A stretch of DNA of 64,000 nt from Escallonia rubra (lineage: Eukaryota; Streptophyta; Magnoliopsida; Escalloniales; Escalloniaceae), in NCBI GenBank assembly GCA_033065855.1, contig JAVXUO010001916.1, positions 32,605 through 96,604 on the forward strand, given 5' to 3'. The notes beneath the pieces were generated by a model. It had not been told where the DNA came from, did not search any database, and worked only from the letters and a program-made list of their open reading frames with translations. Below are positions 45,301-57,510 of the stretch, piece after piece. The position numbers and the translations under genes were made by a program. Each line of letters begins with the position of its first letter. Position 1 is the stretch's first letter.

Positions 45301-47837
45301 AAAAACTCACAGAAACTTAAAAAGACGTACATTTAGAAAATCCAGAAGTAATTAGGAAATGAAAAGCCTAAAAGAGTCAAAACACTGCTTTCGAAGTCCT
45401 TATTCTGGGGGCGAAGAGAGGTTCCAGGGATTGCGCAAACCATGCAGGGGGAGGAGAGGGGGGATTGGAATGATTTGACTTGGAGCCCTATAGAGATTCG
45501 AACCCCTAATGCTAAAACCTCACCTAGTTCAATCCTTTTCCTTGGCGGAGACACTAACAGGATTATTTGGACAATGAAGCAAACTGGATTATAGAGCAAG
45601 ATTGGACAAGTAACAGTAAACAAATTGGCATTCATTTATTATCTCTACAATCCAAAGTCACATCCTACCGAGCAAGTCACACAAGAATACAGCCAGCTAT
45701 AAGGCATAGGATCTAGTGCAACTTTTGGACCTGCAGGGTATGCTACCATTAACAACAATTGACATGGAGTCGATCATAACCATCTGAATCATCTTTCCTA
45801 CTGTTGAAAGAATTCATCTTTCTCAAGTTCCAACATCTTGGAATAGTTTTTCCTGCAATAGCTTGCAACAATTTCTCACTAATCCCCTTTCCTTTAATTA
45901 TGAATTCCTGTCAATACAGATTATGTGACATCCTCTATTCTTTTCACTTTCCTTTCTCGAATTCAACCCAAATAGGGGATAGTCACGTTCCATCACCCTA
46001 TCTTCTCTCCAAAAGCACCAGCCATAAAAGTTGTGCGTCTGTTAGTGGTTGAACATCTACTAACAAGCTCATAACTGAAAACTTGACAAGAATTCAATTT
46101 TTTGATAGAAGCTCTAACCTACAGACCATAATATGAGAAGATAGATATATGATGGACGTTTCATCATGATCATATTCATACAGCTTAGACAAGACTCCCT
46201 CCTTCAACCATTCAGCATTACCTTAGGCTCCACTTTCGTTGCCTTGGGTGAAAAATAAACAAAGTTGCACCAGAAGCTTGGGACTCAACTCTTTGAAGCA
46301 CTCTCATAAACCTTAATAAATCAAGCAGCTAATATGTCAAACCATAGTTGCAGGATTCTCCAACTCTTGTGACGCTTCCGCCCTAGAACCTCATGCCTGC
46401 TGCGTTCACACCCCAAAACCTACTATACTTGTAACACTCCCCACCCCGGAGGACCGGAACCTCACTCTAGCTCCCCATCCTACCCACTTTTAGTGGAACG
46501 AAGAGTTAAACAAACCTAAACTTTCAATTAATGTAATTCGGTCAAACTTTTACACCATGTGTGCAATTTATTTAAGATATATGCCATTCAATGTTTTTTT
46601 TAGTCACTATGCCAATTGATGCCATCTTTGGAACTCCAAGCGACCAGTTCATTTTATCAAAATTAGGAATCAAGCAGAACAATAAGTTAGCTCAAGCTCA
46701 GCTGCAATTTAGTCAGAGCCAAACTGCATATCAAATGGCCCAGGATAGAATAACCTAAAACTTGGCTCTGTTGCTCCCACAAAGATAAGCTTGGGTTCAT
46801 TGCGCATTAAGCTTGTCGCTGGACCAACAATTTTTTTTCAACAAGTTCACATGAGATCATAGCTTTCATTTGCCACAAGCTTGTCAAATTCCCCAAAATG
46901 AGGAAAATGAGGATGAAGATTAACAGTTTGGCTAACTTAATAACTCATAGAGGATCCAGTGCAACCGTTGTTTCATGGAGAAACTGTCGAATTGTGGGGA
47001 GAACGGAAGACAAGTGAAAACAGCTATTGATTCTGTAAATAAATCTGATCAATGAGTTTTTTCCTGTCAGATTAATCTCAACCAATAATTTACTGATAAA
47101 TGGCACTGCAAGAAAAGGCTTAAACAGAACTGAGTTAGACATCTTCTCCTGCAGTTTTGGTGGCTAATGAATTCCTTTTTGTCCACAAACCAATACAGAA
47201 CTGAGCTGTTCTATATAGACGCAAACTGAATTGGCCAAATAGAGTAAGGGAGTACCATTTCAAGTTCTTGTGCCATCAAAATACAAGGGCCGCACCATGT
47301 CGCGTAGAAATCAATTATTAGTGGTACATTTCTCTCTCCTTTTACTAGCTCTTGCACCTCCGCGGCAGAATACTTCTTCTGCCAAACCATATTAACAAAA
47401 ATCCCCACAATAAGAACTCAAATTAAAACTCAACCATGAAAAGACGTAACAAACATAAAACCTGTAAAAAACAGATGTCACCAATTAGCAATACTCCATG
47501 TTACCCATCTTTTCTACATTTCTTCAGCAACCAAACAGAACCCATTTAGCAAAAGAGAATATGAAGGGATAATTTAAGAAACAAACTCATCAAAGATGCT
47601 AGGCGAAGTAAAACTATGTGGGTGTATACGTACCACAAGGTAGTCTTCTCTGACATATTTGCCTGAAGGTGGTCTACAAAGCAACTTCCTCGGTGGAGAC
47701 AGAGAGAGTAGCGGCGAAGGTAGAGAGGGTGTGCTGGAGAAAAGAGAATTTGGCAGATTGGTTTTGGAGGGAAAGTGACAGACGCAAAGTGGAGGCGGGG
47801 TTGCCGTGAATGAGAAGATGGAGGCTGCAATTTGCAT
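42354..47837 (-). CDS. CITRX: Plastid thioredoxin CITRX / TRX z
   Basis: Four exons in phase 0 on the minus strand: 47634-47837, 47256-47378, 42844-42924 and 42354-42470, giving 174 residues. Residues 1 to about 65 are a Ser/Pro-rich plastid transit peptide. The thioredoxin fold follows with the active site WCGPC at 96-100 in DFYATWCGPC, then AVEYESNTLIVKVDTDDEYE and VRGLPTLYFISPDPSKDAIR, ending MMRDIVDNDM. This pattern is specific for CITRX/TRX z, which in Arabidopsis is PAP10 of the plastid-encoded RNA polymerase complex and partners the FLN fructokinase-like proteins in plastid gene expression. All introns are GT-AG: 47379-47633, 42925-47255 (4331 bp) and 42471-42843. Both active cysteines are present and the length is near the family norm, so it looks functional. 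Confidence 0.95.
42925..47255 (-). other. 4.3-kb intron 2 of CITRX
   Basis: The donor GTACTCCC follows the codons ELEM and the acceptor ACACAG precedes LAVEYES. The intron is AT-rich with short frames only. A hAT-like end (CAGGGATGTAAATGAGCC) is present at about 44798, and near 45490-45530 the minus strand contains GGGGTTCGAATCTC, a B-box-like word. It seems enlarged by decayed insertions. Confidence 0.75.
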
Positions 47838-48098
47838 TGTAGTAGCTATCTCTGTTGCAGTGTGAGAGAGAGGGCGAGATGGAGATGGAGATTTTGCAGA
47901 GGTTTTACAGGAAAGTCATTTTATCTATGTCCTCCGGGATAAATTGCAAAAATTGTTGTCCTCGGTTGACTTTTATCTACACTTGGTGCACCTACTGGAG
48001 TCAAGCTCGAGTCCGTTATAACATACATTATTATTATTATTATACTATAAGTTTAAAATATATATTAATGCGTATTACATATCGTAAATTAAAACAAA
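47838..48098 (-). promoter_or_regulatory. 5' flank of CITRX
   Basis: The gene's leader has a CTCTCTCTC-type stretch (GAGAGAGAGGG on the plus strand at 47863). Only about 260 bp of sequence separates its ATG from the Pack-MULE-like element at 48099. Confidence 0.45.
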
Positions 48099-49474
48099 AG
48101 GATAATACCATTTTAATCCCGTGAACTATCCTCGCTTTTTTATTTTGGTCCCTGTACTTTAAAATTCGTTAAATCAGTCCATATACTTTACATCGTCATT
48201 AATTTAGTCCATCTGTTAGCATTTCTGTTAAAACTCGGGGGTATTTTAGTCAAATAATAAAAAAATATGGGATAATACCATTTTAGTCCCCTAAACTATC
48301 CCCGCTTTTTTATTTTGGTCCCTATACTTTAAAATTCGTTAAATCAGTATCTGTACTTTTCATCGTCATTAATTTAGTCCCTCCGTTAGCATTTTTGTTA
48401 AAAATTTAGGAATATTTCAGTCAAGCCCTAACCTTAAAGTCATCAACCTCTCCCCCTTACCTTTCTCTCTCTTCTCCCTTCCCCGTCTTCCTTTCCTCCC
48501 TCTCTTCTCCATCCTAGCAGCCACCACCAAAATCATGAACTCTAAATTTCATCCCTTTAAAACTAAACCCATCAATCATCTTCCACTACAATTACATATG
48601 ACTCACCACATGAAACATCACTTACCTGATTTAACATACCCTTCCTCCTCCCTCCCAACACCAACACCCCAATTACAGCAAAGGAAACTAGGAAGCCCAC
48701 CCAATTCTTTCCATTCTCAGATCTGCAACGAAAAATGACAAGAATCTGCAAAGAAAACCCAGGAAGATCACCCATCTCTATGGAGGGCTTATGCATTCCA
48801 CCAATTGCTAGAGAAAAGGCAGAAGCGGGGTAGATGAATCTGCAAAACCCAGGAAGGTTACCCTTCTGATCTCCACGTTGGACGCCGTCTTCTTCCTCCG
48901 CGGTGCCGCCGGTGACACCATCACCCTTCTCTACCCAGAGTCTCAATCGATTCACCACCTCCACAAGGCGAAGCTCCCCAAGATTGACCACAATTCCATC
49001 ACGCCCATCACTGACGAATCGACGCCATTCGCCATTTTTTTTATCCGGCTGGTGGTGATGGTTGATTTATGGTGGTCGCAGCAGATGTGGGGGAAGAAGA
49101 ATGGGCGAGAGTGGGGGGTTAATGGCAGGTATGATGAACATCTCTTTTTGTGGCTAAGAATGGTGGTGATTGAACGGTTGGTGGTGATGGTTGATTTAAA
49201 TTAATGACGATACAAAGTACATGGATTGATTTAACGAATTTTAAAGTACAGGGACCAAAATAAAAAGGCGGGGATAGTTCAGGGGACTAAAATGGTATTA
49301 TCCCATATTTTTTTATTATTTGACTAAAATACCCCCAAGTTTTAACAGAAATGCTAACGGAGGGACTAAATTAATGACGATGCAAAGTACAATGACTGAT
49401 TTAACGAATTTTAAAATACAGGGATCAAAATAAAAAAGCGGGGATAGTTCAGGAGACTAAAATGGTATTATCCC
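48099..49474. mobile_element. Pack-MULE-like element with doubled terminal repeats
   Basis: TAAAACAAA flanks both ends (48090-48098 and 49475-49483), a 9-bp target duplication typical of Mutator-like elements. The ends start (A/G)GGATAATACCATTTTA. Each terminal inverted repeat contains two tandem units of 170 bp: 48099 and 48269 on the left, and inner and outer ends at 49304 and 49474 on the right. The interior (about 48430-49190) includes a plus-strand piece with gene-like codon use at about 48878-49035 (DAVFFLRGAAGDTITLLYPE and AKLPKIDHNSITPITDESTP). I do not recognise this piece, but it looks like a captured host exon. No transposase is present. Confidence 0.85.
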
Positions 49475-49483
49475 TAAAACAAA

Positions 49484-49667
49484 TTAACATTATGAAAAAT
49501 ATTTTATTTAACTATAAAGAATAATATTAGTACCGAAATTAATCACGACTAACTTGAGTAAAATATCAAAAAACGAATTCAATGCATTATTCCCAATTTT
49601 TTATTATTAAATATCATTATTTGTTTGATTAGGCTGCATGTAATTATTATGATATATTTATATATAT
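49484..49667. other. AT-rich gap between two MULE-type elements
   Basis: Short AT-rich stretch ending in ATATATTTATATATAT immediately before the left end of MULE copy 2. Confidence 0.6.
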
Positions 49668-49990
49668 GGAGCTGATATGTTGACCGCGAGAGCAAATGGG
49701 GCTAAGTTGCCCGCGCGATCTGGCCGTCCATCCCCAAATCTTTAAAAAAAACCCCAGACCTTTTGACCAAAATGCCCCGCCCTTCTCGCCCGCTACAAAG
49801 TGTAGCGGACTACTTTTTAACCCTGACAATTGTCAATCAAAAATTCGTTCGCTACACTGTGTGGCGGACGACTTTTGGCTGACATAGTGTCACATCTTGT
49901 CCCCCCACTCCGTCCGCAGACAGTATAGCGGATGGAAGTTATCCTTATCCACACCGTCTGCTACATTGTGTAGCGGACGTTACATATAAA
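49668..49990 (+). repeat. Left terminal inverted repeat of MULE copy 2
   Basis: Contains four palindromes of the CCGCTACA...TGTAGCGG type near 49790, 49848, 49903 and 49948. The reverse complement matches the right ends at 13150-13495 and 62270-62595. Confidence 0.85.
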
Positions 49991-50281
49991 AACAACAAAC
50001 TCCTAATTTCGAAAGTCTTATCTCTTCTTTCTTCTTCCCAAACTTCCCAGCGGCGTTGACAAGTAGATCTTTGCAATTTCTTTTCAAAAAGTCCCTTTAT
50101 CGTCTAATTAATCACGTAAGTTCACAAATCAATCATTTATTTGTTTATAATCTAGAGTTTATGATGAATATTGAGTATTATGCATGATTTTGATTATATA
50201 AGTAGATCTATGCATGATTTTGATTATGTATTATGCATGTGTTAGTGTTGGTAATTTCTACATTCCGTGTATGTGTGTGCA

Positions 50282-50286
<5 letters not shown>

Positions 50287-50325
<39 letters not shown>
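50287..50325. repeat. (TA)n microsatellite
   Basis: About 39 bases of pure TA upstream of the plant-mobile-domain gene. The flanking 49991-50459 is otherwise a leader-like AT-rich region with repeated TATGCATGTGTTAGCGTTG words. Confidence 0.95.
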
Positions 50326-50326
<1 letters not shown>

Positions 50327-50459
50327 CATGTGCTAGCGTTGTATGTATTATACATGTCCTAGCGCTGTATGTATTATGCATGTATTAGCGTTGGTAATTT
50401 GCGAGCGTTTGATAAAAGCTTCCAAACTTGATATTTTTCCATAATTTCAGTGGTGAAAA

Positions 50460-53400
50460 ATGGCCTTTAATCCTGGACCGGAAGATCCCTTCATATTATA
50501 CGACCAAAAAAACCATATTAGTACATCGATTTGGAATGGACACGTAAGATGCTTTTTTTTGTTTATTTTCTTATTCTCACGAACATTGTATACCTTTTGC
50601 TTTGCTTAAATTGTTTTTATTAATTTGTAGGAAAGAGCATCACTCATCACAGTCAGTGTTATAAAAAGCGCGCCTAGGCGCGCTAAGGCTCACTAGTTGC
50701 GCCTCGCCTAGGCCTAGGCACAATGCGTTCAAGAAGGCACGCGCCCGGCACAAAGGCGCAAGACGCATCGCGGGGCGGAAGGCGCGAAGCTAGGCGCATG
50801 AGCTCTAGCCGTTGGATATGCCATCGTGTTTTTACGTGGGCCGTTGGATATGCTTTCAGATTTTAACATATTCAAGTCTTAAGACACTAACACAGTAAAA
50901 TCAAAATCCCTAAGTCTTTTTCATCAGTCACTCTCACAGTCTCAATTTTCACGCACGGAACGGTCGCCGCTTGCTTGCCTTTCCCGTGGCCTCCGCCGAC
51001 AGCCTTGCTCCGATCATCGCATCGCCTTTCCCTATCGCTACTGACGGTTTGTTGCTCCAGCCCCTGCTCCAGAGTCCGGCCAACACCGCCGCTGTTTACT
51101 TGTAAGTTGTAACTGGTTAGTATTTGCCGTCACCAACAATTTTCCCTTTTTCTTGTTGCTAATGGAATTTGAGACTTGAGTAATACTAGTTTACTTGGTG
51201 ATGAACTCAGCTGGTTAGCATGTGACTTGTTCATCTCCATTTTTGGTCTAGTGTGGTTTTGCACGTTACATGTTTGACATATTGCGTCAATGACTGTGCT
51301 TTGCTCTATCCCTGCAATTATGCTATGGTCAAGAAATTGTTAGTATAAGGGATGAACCCTTTAACAAAATTAGCTGTTTCCATTTGCTTAAGGACTATAC
51401 AAAAACTAATAACATGGAAGTTAGGGCACTTGACTACACAAATGGAGCTCTCTTTTTCTGCTGATTACCACACAAAGAGAGTGTTTCACCCAAATTTCTT
51501 TTCCGAAGTTAGTGCACGTTTGCAGTGGACAAAAGATAATGAAAGCACATTCTGTAATTTGTGATGGGTGCCATAGTCCTAGGCACCTGGCATGAAGGAA
51601 TTGCAACTGAAATTCCTTCAAAGGATTTATGACTTTTCTCATGTTAAAAGCTTGTTAAATTATGATGTTATAAAATTTGGAACTTTTTCTTGTGTTTGGA
51701 AGATTGTTAATTGTCATTTTTTTATTTTTTTTTGACGTAATTTTATTATTTTAATGCACTATTATTATTTATTTTTAATATTGCACCTCGCTTCGAAAAG
51801 GTGCGCGCCAAGGCTCTAGGGACCTTTTGCGCCTTAAGTACGCTTGCGCCTTTAATAACACTGATCACAATAGAAGTAAACGAACAATTCAGAAATTGGC
51901 AATTGAACAAATTTTAGAAAAAAAAATTGTTGCATGGAATTGGGTTTGGGGTTTTTACACATGGGGATATCTTTCAGGAAATTGACCGGAACTTAATAGG
52001 TGCTCTTGTTGAAAGGTGGAGAAGTGAAACGAATAGGTTTCACTTTCCTCTTGGAGAGATGACAATAACCTGAGAAGATGTAGGGTTCATCTTAGGGTTA
52101 CCGGTGACGGGGCGGCCGGTAATTGATCCTCTGTCTTCCGCAACAAATAAAAGAGCTACGAGGGACTTCTTTACTTCGATACCCGAGAGTGAATTTAGCA
52201 GTGGTGGGATAAAGTTTAGGTGGTTGGTCGAAAATTTCGGGGTTCTGCCAAAGGTCTTCCTGCTGTGGGTGATGAGGGCAATTCTATTCCCAACGACGTT
52301 GAAGAATACGGTTCAAATAAAATATTTAGCGTTGTTGGGTAACTTGCAAGAGGTTGGGGAGTATGCCTGGGATGCAGCAACTCTTACCTACTTGTATTGA
52401 GCATTGCACAAGCCAACGAGGCCCGACTCCAAAGTTATATGTGCATGTCTTTCATTGTTGCATGTATATCATTTAACTCTTTGTAATTATGTTTTTTATA
52501 TTTTTTATTAGTCGATGCACAATAAGTTTTGACGATGTGACTCTAATTTCTCTTTGTTCTCAGGTGTGGTCTTATGAACACATTATTACCGACGTACCCA
52601 ACTGTGGGAAGGGAACCAATAATGTGTGGCATCGGTTGTGCGCTTGGGAGTACATTCAGAGGTAGAGCCACTACTCAAGGAGAGATGATCCCCATCACAA
52701 CATTGTGTTCTATCGGGCAGAGTTCAACTCGCTATCTCCGGGCCAAATGTGTTGGGCGCCGTATAAACGTTTGACGGGACAGGTGGCAGAGTCTTTCATC
52801 TTCACGCTCTCCGGGTTGCAACGCACACCACTAATCCACTTTGAGATCTCGGAGTGGCAACTATTAGATCGCACAATGTGCCATTTTAACTGCCTGCAAC
52901 GGTTGCCAGCCGATGCCCCAGATATGAGGGTAAATAAAAACCCCCCGGGTGTCCCACAATTTTGTCAAGGTGAATGCGCACGAATTGTGTGCAAATGAAA
53001 TTGAACTGTGGGGTTCTTGGCAAGACACGCTAGCGGCCATTGTGTGGGAGCCTGACCCCGTGGTCAGCATTGAGCAGTATCTAGGGTGGTACTACCGCAT
53101 CACTCGGAAGAGAACTGCCCTAATAAGGTGGACAAAAGGGCAGAAGTACCACCCTAGGGGTCAGATCGATGAGCATAAGGCATATGAGCTCGTAAGTTGC
53201 CTGATGCTTTTGATTGAATTTAATGTTTCTTGTTTTACATTCAATCTCGTTTGTGTTTGAAGTTACTTATTATCTCTTTGGATGTAGGTTAATGCCTCGC
53301 TCGCCTTCTTCAAGAAGCTGAATGAGCGGAAGCATCTGATTGATGCCATGAGAGCGTATCTTCGCTCCCAGGCTGAGGTATTGACGATTGGCTACAAGGA

Positions 53401-53935
53401 GTTTGTGAGCCGTTATACAGGACACCCTTCGGGCGTGAGCCCGGGAATGGATTATCAGGGTTGGCAGCCTCCCCATGTGAGCGAGGGATACAATGATCCC
53501 TCGAGGAAAACTTCAAGGGTGAGCGAGGGAGTTGGTGGTCCCTCTGTAGCTGGGATGGGTGGATCTTGGGGCCGCTATCGAGCATGGGAATGGCTCATTG
53601 GGATGAGTTCAGTGCCCTATCGTTTGCTTTGCTTGGGGACTCGAAAGTTACACCACTCTGTCAGAGTCAAGTCACACAAGACTTCGACTTCGTAAACTTC
53701 AATCTCTTCGTGTCACTGCCACTCATCCTATGGGCGGGATGTTCTGGCCTTGGGATACCCGAAGAGCCGTAGGAGGACAATATCCCCCTGTTGACCCCCT
53801 CCCCCCCGGAGGGCAATATCCCCCAGACGACAATATCCCCCGACCCATGCAAGCTAATCATTCGGACTGCGGCGTCTTCATCTTGATGTACATGGACTAC
53901 ATTTGTCAGAATGAGAGTCTCAAGGTAGCCGTCTA
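50460..53935 (+). pseudogene. Plant mobile domain (PMD) gene with Ulp1-type tail carried by MULE copy 2
   Basis: Exon 1 (50460-50543) reads MAFNPGPEDPFILYDQKNHI, the opening typical of MAIN/MAIL1-like and PP7-long-form PMD proteins. GTAAGA donor and TTTGTAG acceptor lead to exon 2 at 50631, which is split by the hAT at 50654-51863. The PMD continues from 51978 (GALVERWRSETNRFHFPLGE, then GFILGLPVTGRP after a stop at about 52070). It goes on through 52564-53260 (HNIVFYRAEFNSLSPGQMCW, HELCANEIELW, YYRITRKRTALIRWTKGQ) and 53288-53560. The last segment (about 53848-53935) has NHSDCGVFILMYMDYI, the catalytic-Cys motif of Ulp1 proteases. Several frame changes make it non-functional. PMD proteins are known as host silencing factors and as genes in plant transposons; what the domain does for the element is unknown. 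Confidence 0.72.
50654..51863. mobile_element. Non-autonomous hAT element, 1210 bp, in the PMD gene
   Basis: Ends CAGTGTTATAAAAAGC and ...TTTAATAACACTG are inverted repeats. The 8-bp flanks ATCACAGT (50646-50653) and ATCACAAT (51864-51871) match at seven of eight positions. Subterminal DNA is full of GCGCCTAGGCGC and AAGGCGC words. The interior is AT-rich with a central CT/GC-rich part near 50940-51110, and no transposase was recognised. Confidence 0.85.
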
Positions 53936-54224
53936 GAGCGAAGCAGACGTATAAAACTTTAGATATATGATAACTTGACAAATTCATAGCGGACGGCCTA
54001 AAGTCGTTAGGAATATTGTAAATCCGGCTCACCACGAGAATCCGGCTCAAGATGAGGCCGAATGACATTATAAACATTTATTTTTATGACATAGCATTGT
54101 TACTTCAAATTGCTTGTGATTTTGAAACATTTGATCTCCTTTGTTTATGAAAGGCAATGTGAATCAGACATTTGTGTTGTGGTTAATAATTTTATGTGTT
54201 TTGGAAAAAATTCTAAATGTGGGA

Positions 54225-54900
54225 GTGCAATGTTTCTGCTACCTCGTCCGCTACATAGTGTAGCGGACGACTAAAACACCAAAAAAATTCTAAGTGTTGG
54301 ACCCCAAAGTTTCTGCTAGGTTGTCCGCTGCATAGTGTAGCGGACGGCTAAAACACCAAAAAAATGTGTTGGACTCCAATGTTTCTGTACACAGTGTAGC
54401 GGACGATCATAAGCACCAAACAAATTCTAAGTGTTGGAGTGTAATGTTTCTGCTACCTCTTCCGCTACATAGTGTAGTGTAGCAGACGGTCATAAACACC
54501 AAAAAAATTATAAGTGTTGGAGTGTAATTTTTCTGCTACCTCGTCCGCTACATAGTGTAGCGGACGGCTAAAACATCTAAGTGTTGGACTCCAATGTTTC
54601 TGCTAGGCCGTCCGCTACACAGTGTAGCGGACAGCCAAAAACACCAAAAAAATTCTAAGTGTTGGAATGTAATATTTCTACTACCCGTCCGCTACATAGT
54701 GTACCGGATGGCTAAAACACCAAAAAATATTCTAATTGTTGGACTTCAATGTTTCTGCTAGGCCGTCCGCTACACAGTGTAGCGGACTGACAAAACACCA
54801 AAAAAGTTATAAGTAGTGGAGTGTAATATTTTATGCTAAGTCATTCGCTACACAGTGTAACGGACGACAAAAAACACAAAAAAAAAAAAAAAAATTAAGT
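54225..54900. repeat. Tandem array of palindrome-bearing units (MULE copy 2)
   Basis: About nine units of 70-80 bp with the core CCGCTACACAGTGTAGCGG or close variants, separated by AAAACACCAAAAAAATTCTAAGTGTTGGA and AATGTTTCTGCTA. It lies between the convergent ends of the Ulp1-tail gene (53935) and the transposase (55150), as in copy 1. The palindromes are better kept here than in copy 1. Confidence 0.88.
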
Positions 54901-55149
54901 GTTGGACTACAATGTTTCTGCAAGAGTACATTAAAATTGGGCTAAATGTTGGATGCAATGTTTTTGCAAGAGTACATTAAAATTTAGGTAGTAAAGAAAC
55001 ACAATTCGTGAATAATCAAATGGTACGGTAAAATTTGAGTATGAATAAACATCTAGGATTATTACAGGATTATTACAAAGTCTACAATTCAAATACAACG
55101 CCAACAGACTTGATGGATCCTAAAAGATTATTACAAAAATAAAATTAGA

Positions 55150-57419
55150 CTAAAGGTCCACTGCATCTTCTTCGGCATCATCTTCTTCCTCATCTTGAAA
55201 ACCCCTCGGACTTATCCACACTGCCTTGTAATGGTTCCGTTTGTCATGATTGGTCATTTTGTTGCACAGTGTACACATTCTCAGCGTTTTAGGTTGAGTT
55301 GCTTGTTCAGTAGAGCTCTTCATCAGTGCAGATCTCTGGCGGCCTTTCGTTTGCGATATAAATGGATCCAAAGGCTGGATATCATTGTCCTCTTCCTCAA
55401 CCAGCACATCATCTTCTGATCCCTGCGTAGGCTCAGTGTCAACCGCATTGCTGACTGAAACTACTTCAAACTGGTCGACGATAGGCTCTTGCTACTCCGC
55501 TATCTCACGGAGATGTTTATATTCGGTCATTATAACAGCACCCTTTACGGACAAACATGTAAACATTGTCACCAGATGATTATACCGCAACGTCTCTGAT
55601 TCTTCAAAGTCAGTATACGGATGCTCTGGAAAGGCAATGGTACCGTGCAACCTATTTGCAACCTTAGTCCACCGCGGCAAGATGTATATATCGGGGATTG
55701 CCTTGATATTCTTTTGGGTGAAAAATCGCAGAATGTGTCTACACAGCATGCCATGGAACTCAAGCTTCTTGCAAACACATGTTACCGAATCCGTCTCTGT
55801 GTCATGGCTCACTGTATAGAATCTACGTACCTTCTCAGGGGTGAGGTCGTTCACCAATGAATAAACCTTATACTCACGTGTAGACTTTCTGCCACCTTGT
55901 TTATACTGTATCGTCCTGATTTTTACAGCTCCACTTGGTATTGCATAAACATCTCATTCGTATAGACTTTTGCACCATTCACCTCCAACGGGGTCTCAAA
56001 CAACCTTCTCCTTTGTTTGTACGTGCTTGCAAAGTCCGCAGCCTTTTCTTTCACGAATGACTGTGCAATCACTTTTTAGACGGATGTGACGAAACTCTTC
56101 AAATTTGTAGTTGTACCTACGTAACTATTGAACAAGGCATTCATAGATTCACTCATGCCCGTCGTTTTCATGCCCGCAAAAAAACACCTTATCGTGTAAA
56201 CGCCAATCCATTGCTCTTTGAGCTCATACAAGTGTTGGAGCCACTTGTGGTCTTGCAATGAGTAATCCCGAACAACATTTTCCACCTCTCTTCAAATTCC
56301 TTAATCTTTAACGACTTGTTAACGCACCTGTCAAAATCTTATTTGAAGTCTAGATACTTTGCATACACGTGATGCAGACGTTCAGGGTATTTGTTGCTTA
56401 TGTGCCAAGTGCATAAGTTGTGTCGAGTATCTGGGAAGATGGTAGGAATAGCCTTCTTTATTGCCAAATCTTGATCGGTATGATAACTTTAGGTGTTCTG
56501 TTGCTCATGGCTTCTAGCCATGTCTTAAACAACCATACAAAAGAACTCTTGCTCTCATCCCTTAACAATGCGAACGCGAACAGGATGGAGTGATAATGAT
56601 GATTAACGCCTGTGAATGGAGCGAATGTCATCGAGTACTTGTTGGTACGGTATGTGGTGTCGAAAGTCACAACATCCCCAAAATACTGATAAGCAAGTCT
56701 CGAATGACCGTTGACCCAAACAATTATGGTAACCCGGTGCTCATTGTCAAGTTTATAATCATAGGTAAACTGCGGGTCCTCCATATACATCCGCTTCAAT
56801 AGGCTCATTGTGGATTGAGCATCATTGAGGTCATACGAGGCTCGTCTTTGGATTCGGACCGCGTTACGAACGTCTGTCATGTTAAAGTTTCGATTATGAA
56901 TTCCCCCAACTTGTTCAGCAAGAACATTAACAATATCGGTAGGTCATATCCGCGCATTACTCATTGTGTGAATCAAGCTCCTTATGACATTACCCATCTT
57001 CTTGTGTTGATGCATCTGACTCACCTTTGAAGGGGTTACTAACGGGTGATTGTGTGCCAATTCCAAGCTAGTAATAAGTCAATGATCTTGCTTGGGTTTA
57101 TGGCTTACGAACATCTTGACCATGCAATTCGTGGGCGTAAAAAAATCTCATCTTCTCCGTGCATATCCTATTTCGTCGTCACTACCGACGTGTTTCTCAT
57201 TTTGTAATGGGTGTCTACTCCTATGACATTCATATAAGCAATATCATATTTGTTTTGTTACGTTGCTTGTTCTAGTTGTCTAGATTCTAATGCCAAAACT
57301 AACCCTCAACGAATACGCTCGAAAATATTATTCGGCTTCTTCCAATGTTCAAAACGTTCGCCCTAGATACGGATCACTAGCATCTACTGGGTCTTTGAGC
57401 TTGACCCGAAATCAGACAT
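55150..57419 (-). pseudogene. FAR1/MULE transposase (copy 2)
   Basis: The start at 57419 equals that of copy 1. A degenerate FAR1-type DNA-binding region (57250-57419) leads into the transposase domain at 56458-56880 (YDYKLDNEHRVTIIVWVNGH, VVTFDTTYRTNKYSMTFAPF, GVNHHYHSILFAFALL). The first catalytic Asp is kept, in FDTTYR. Further blocks are at 56076-56285 and 55492-55857 (SWIM zinc finger CVCKKLEFHGMLCRHIL). A C-terminal zinc-knuckle-like CTLCNKMTNHDKRNH (55150-55407) comes before an acidic end. At least four frame changes or stops separate the blocks. The uninterrupted 56600-56640 stretch shows the empty site of the CACTA insertion in copy 1. Confidence 0.8.
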
Positions 57420-57510
57420 TGTGAAACAAAACCTACGTAAAAATAAATTATGTTTAACTATCAGATTGTAACATTTTTAGGCATGGAAATTAATTAAAAA
57501 GGGGGTCTCT

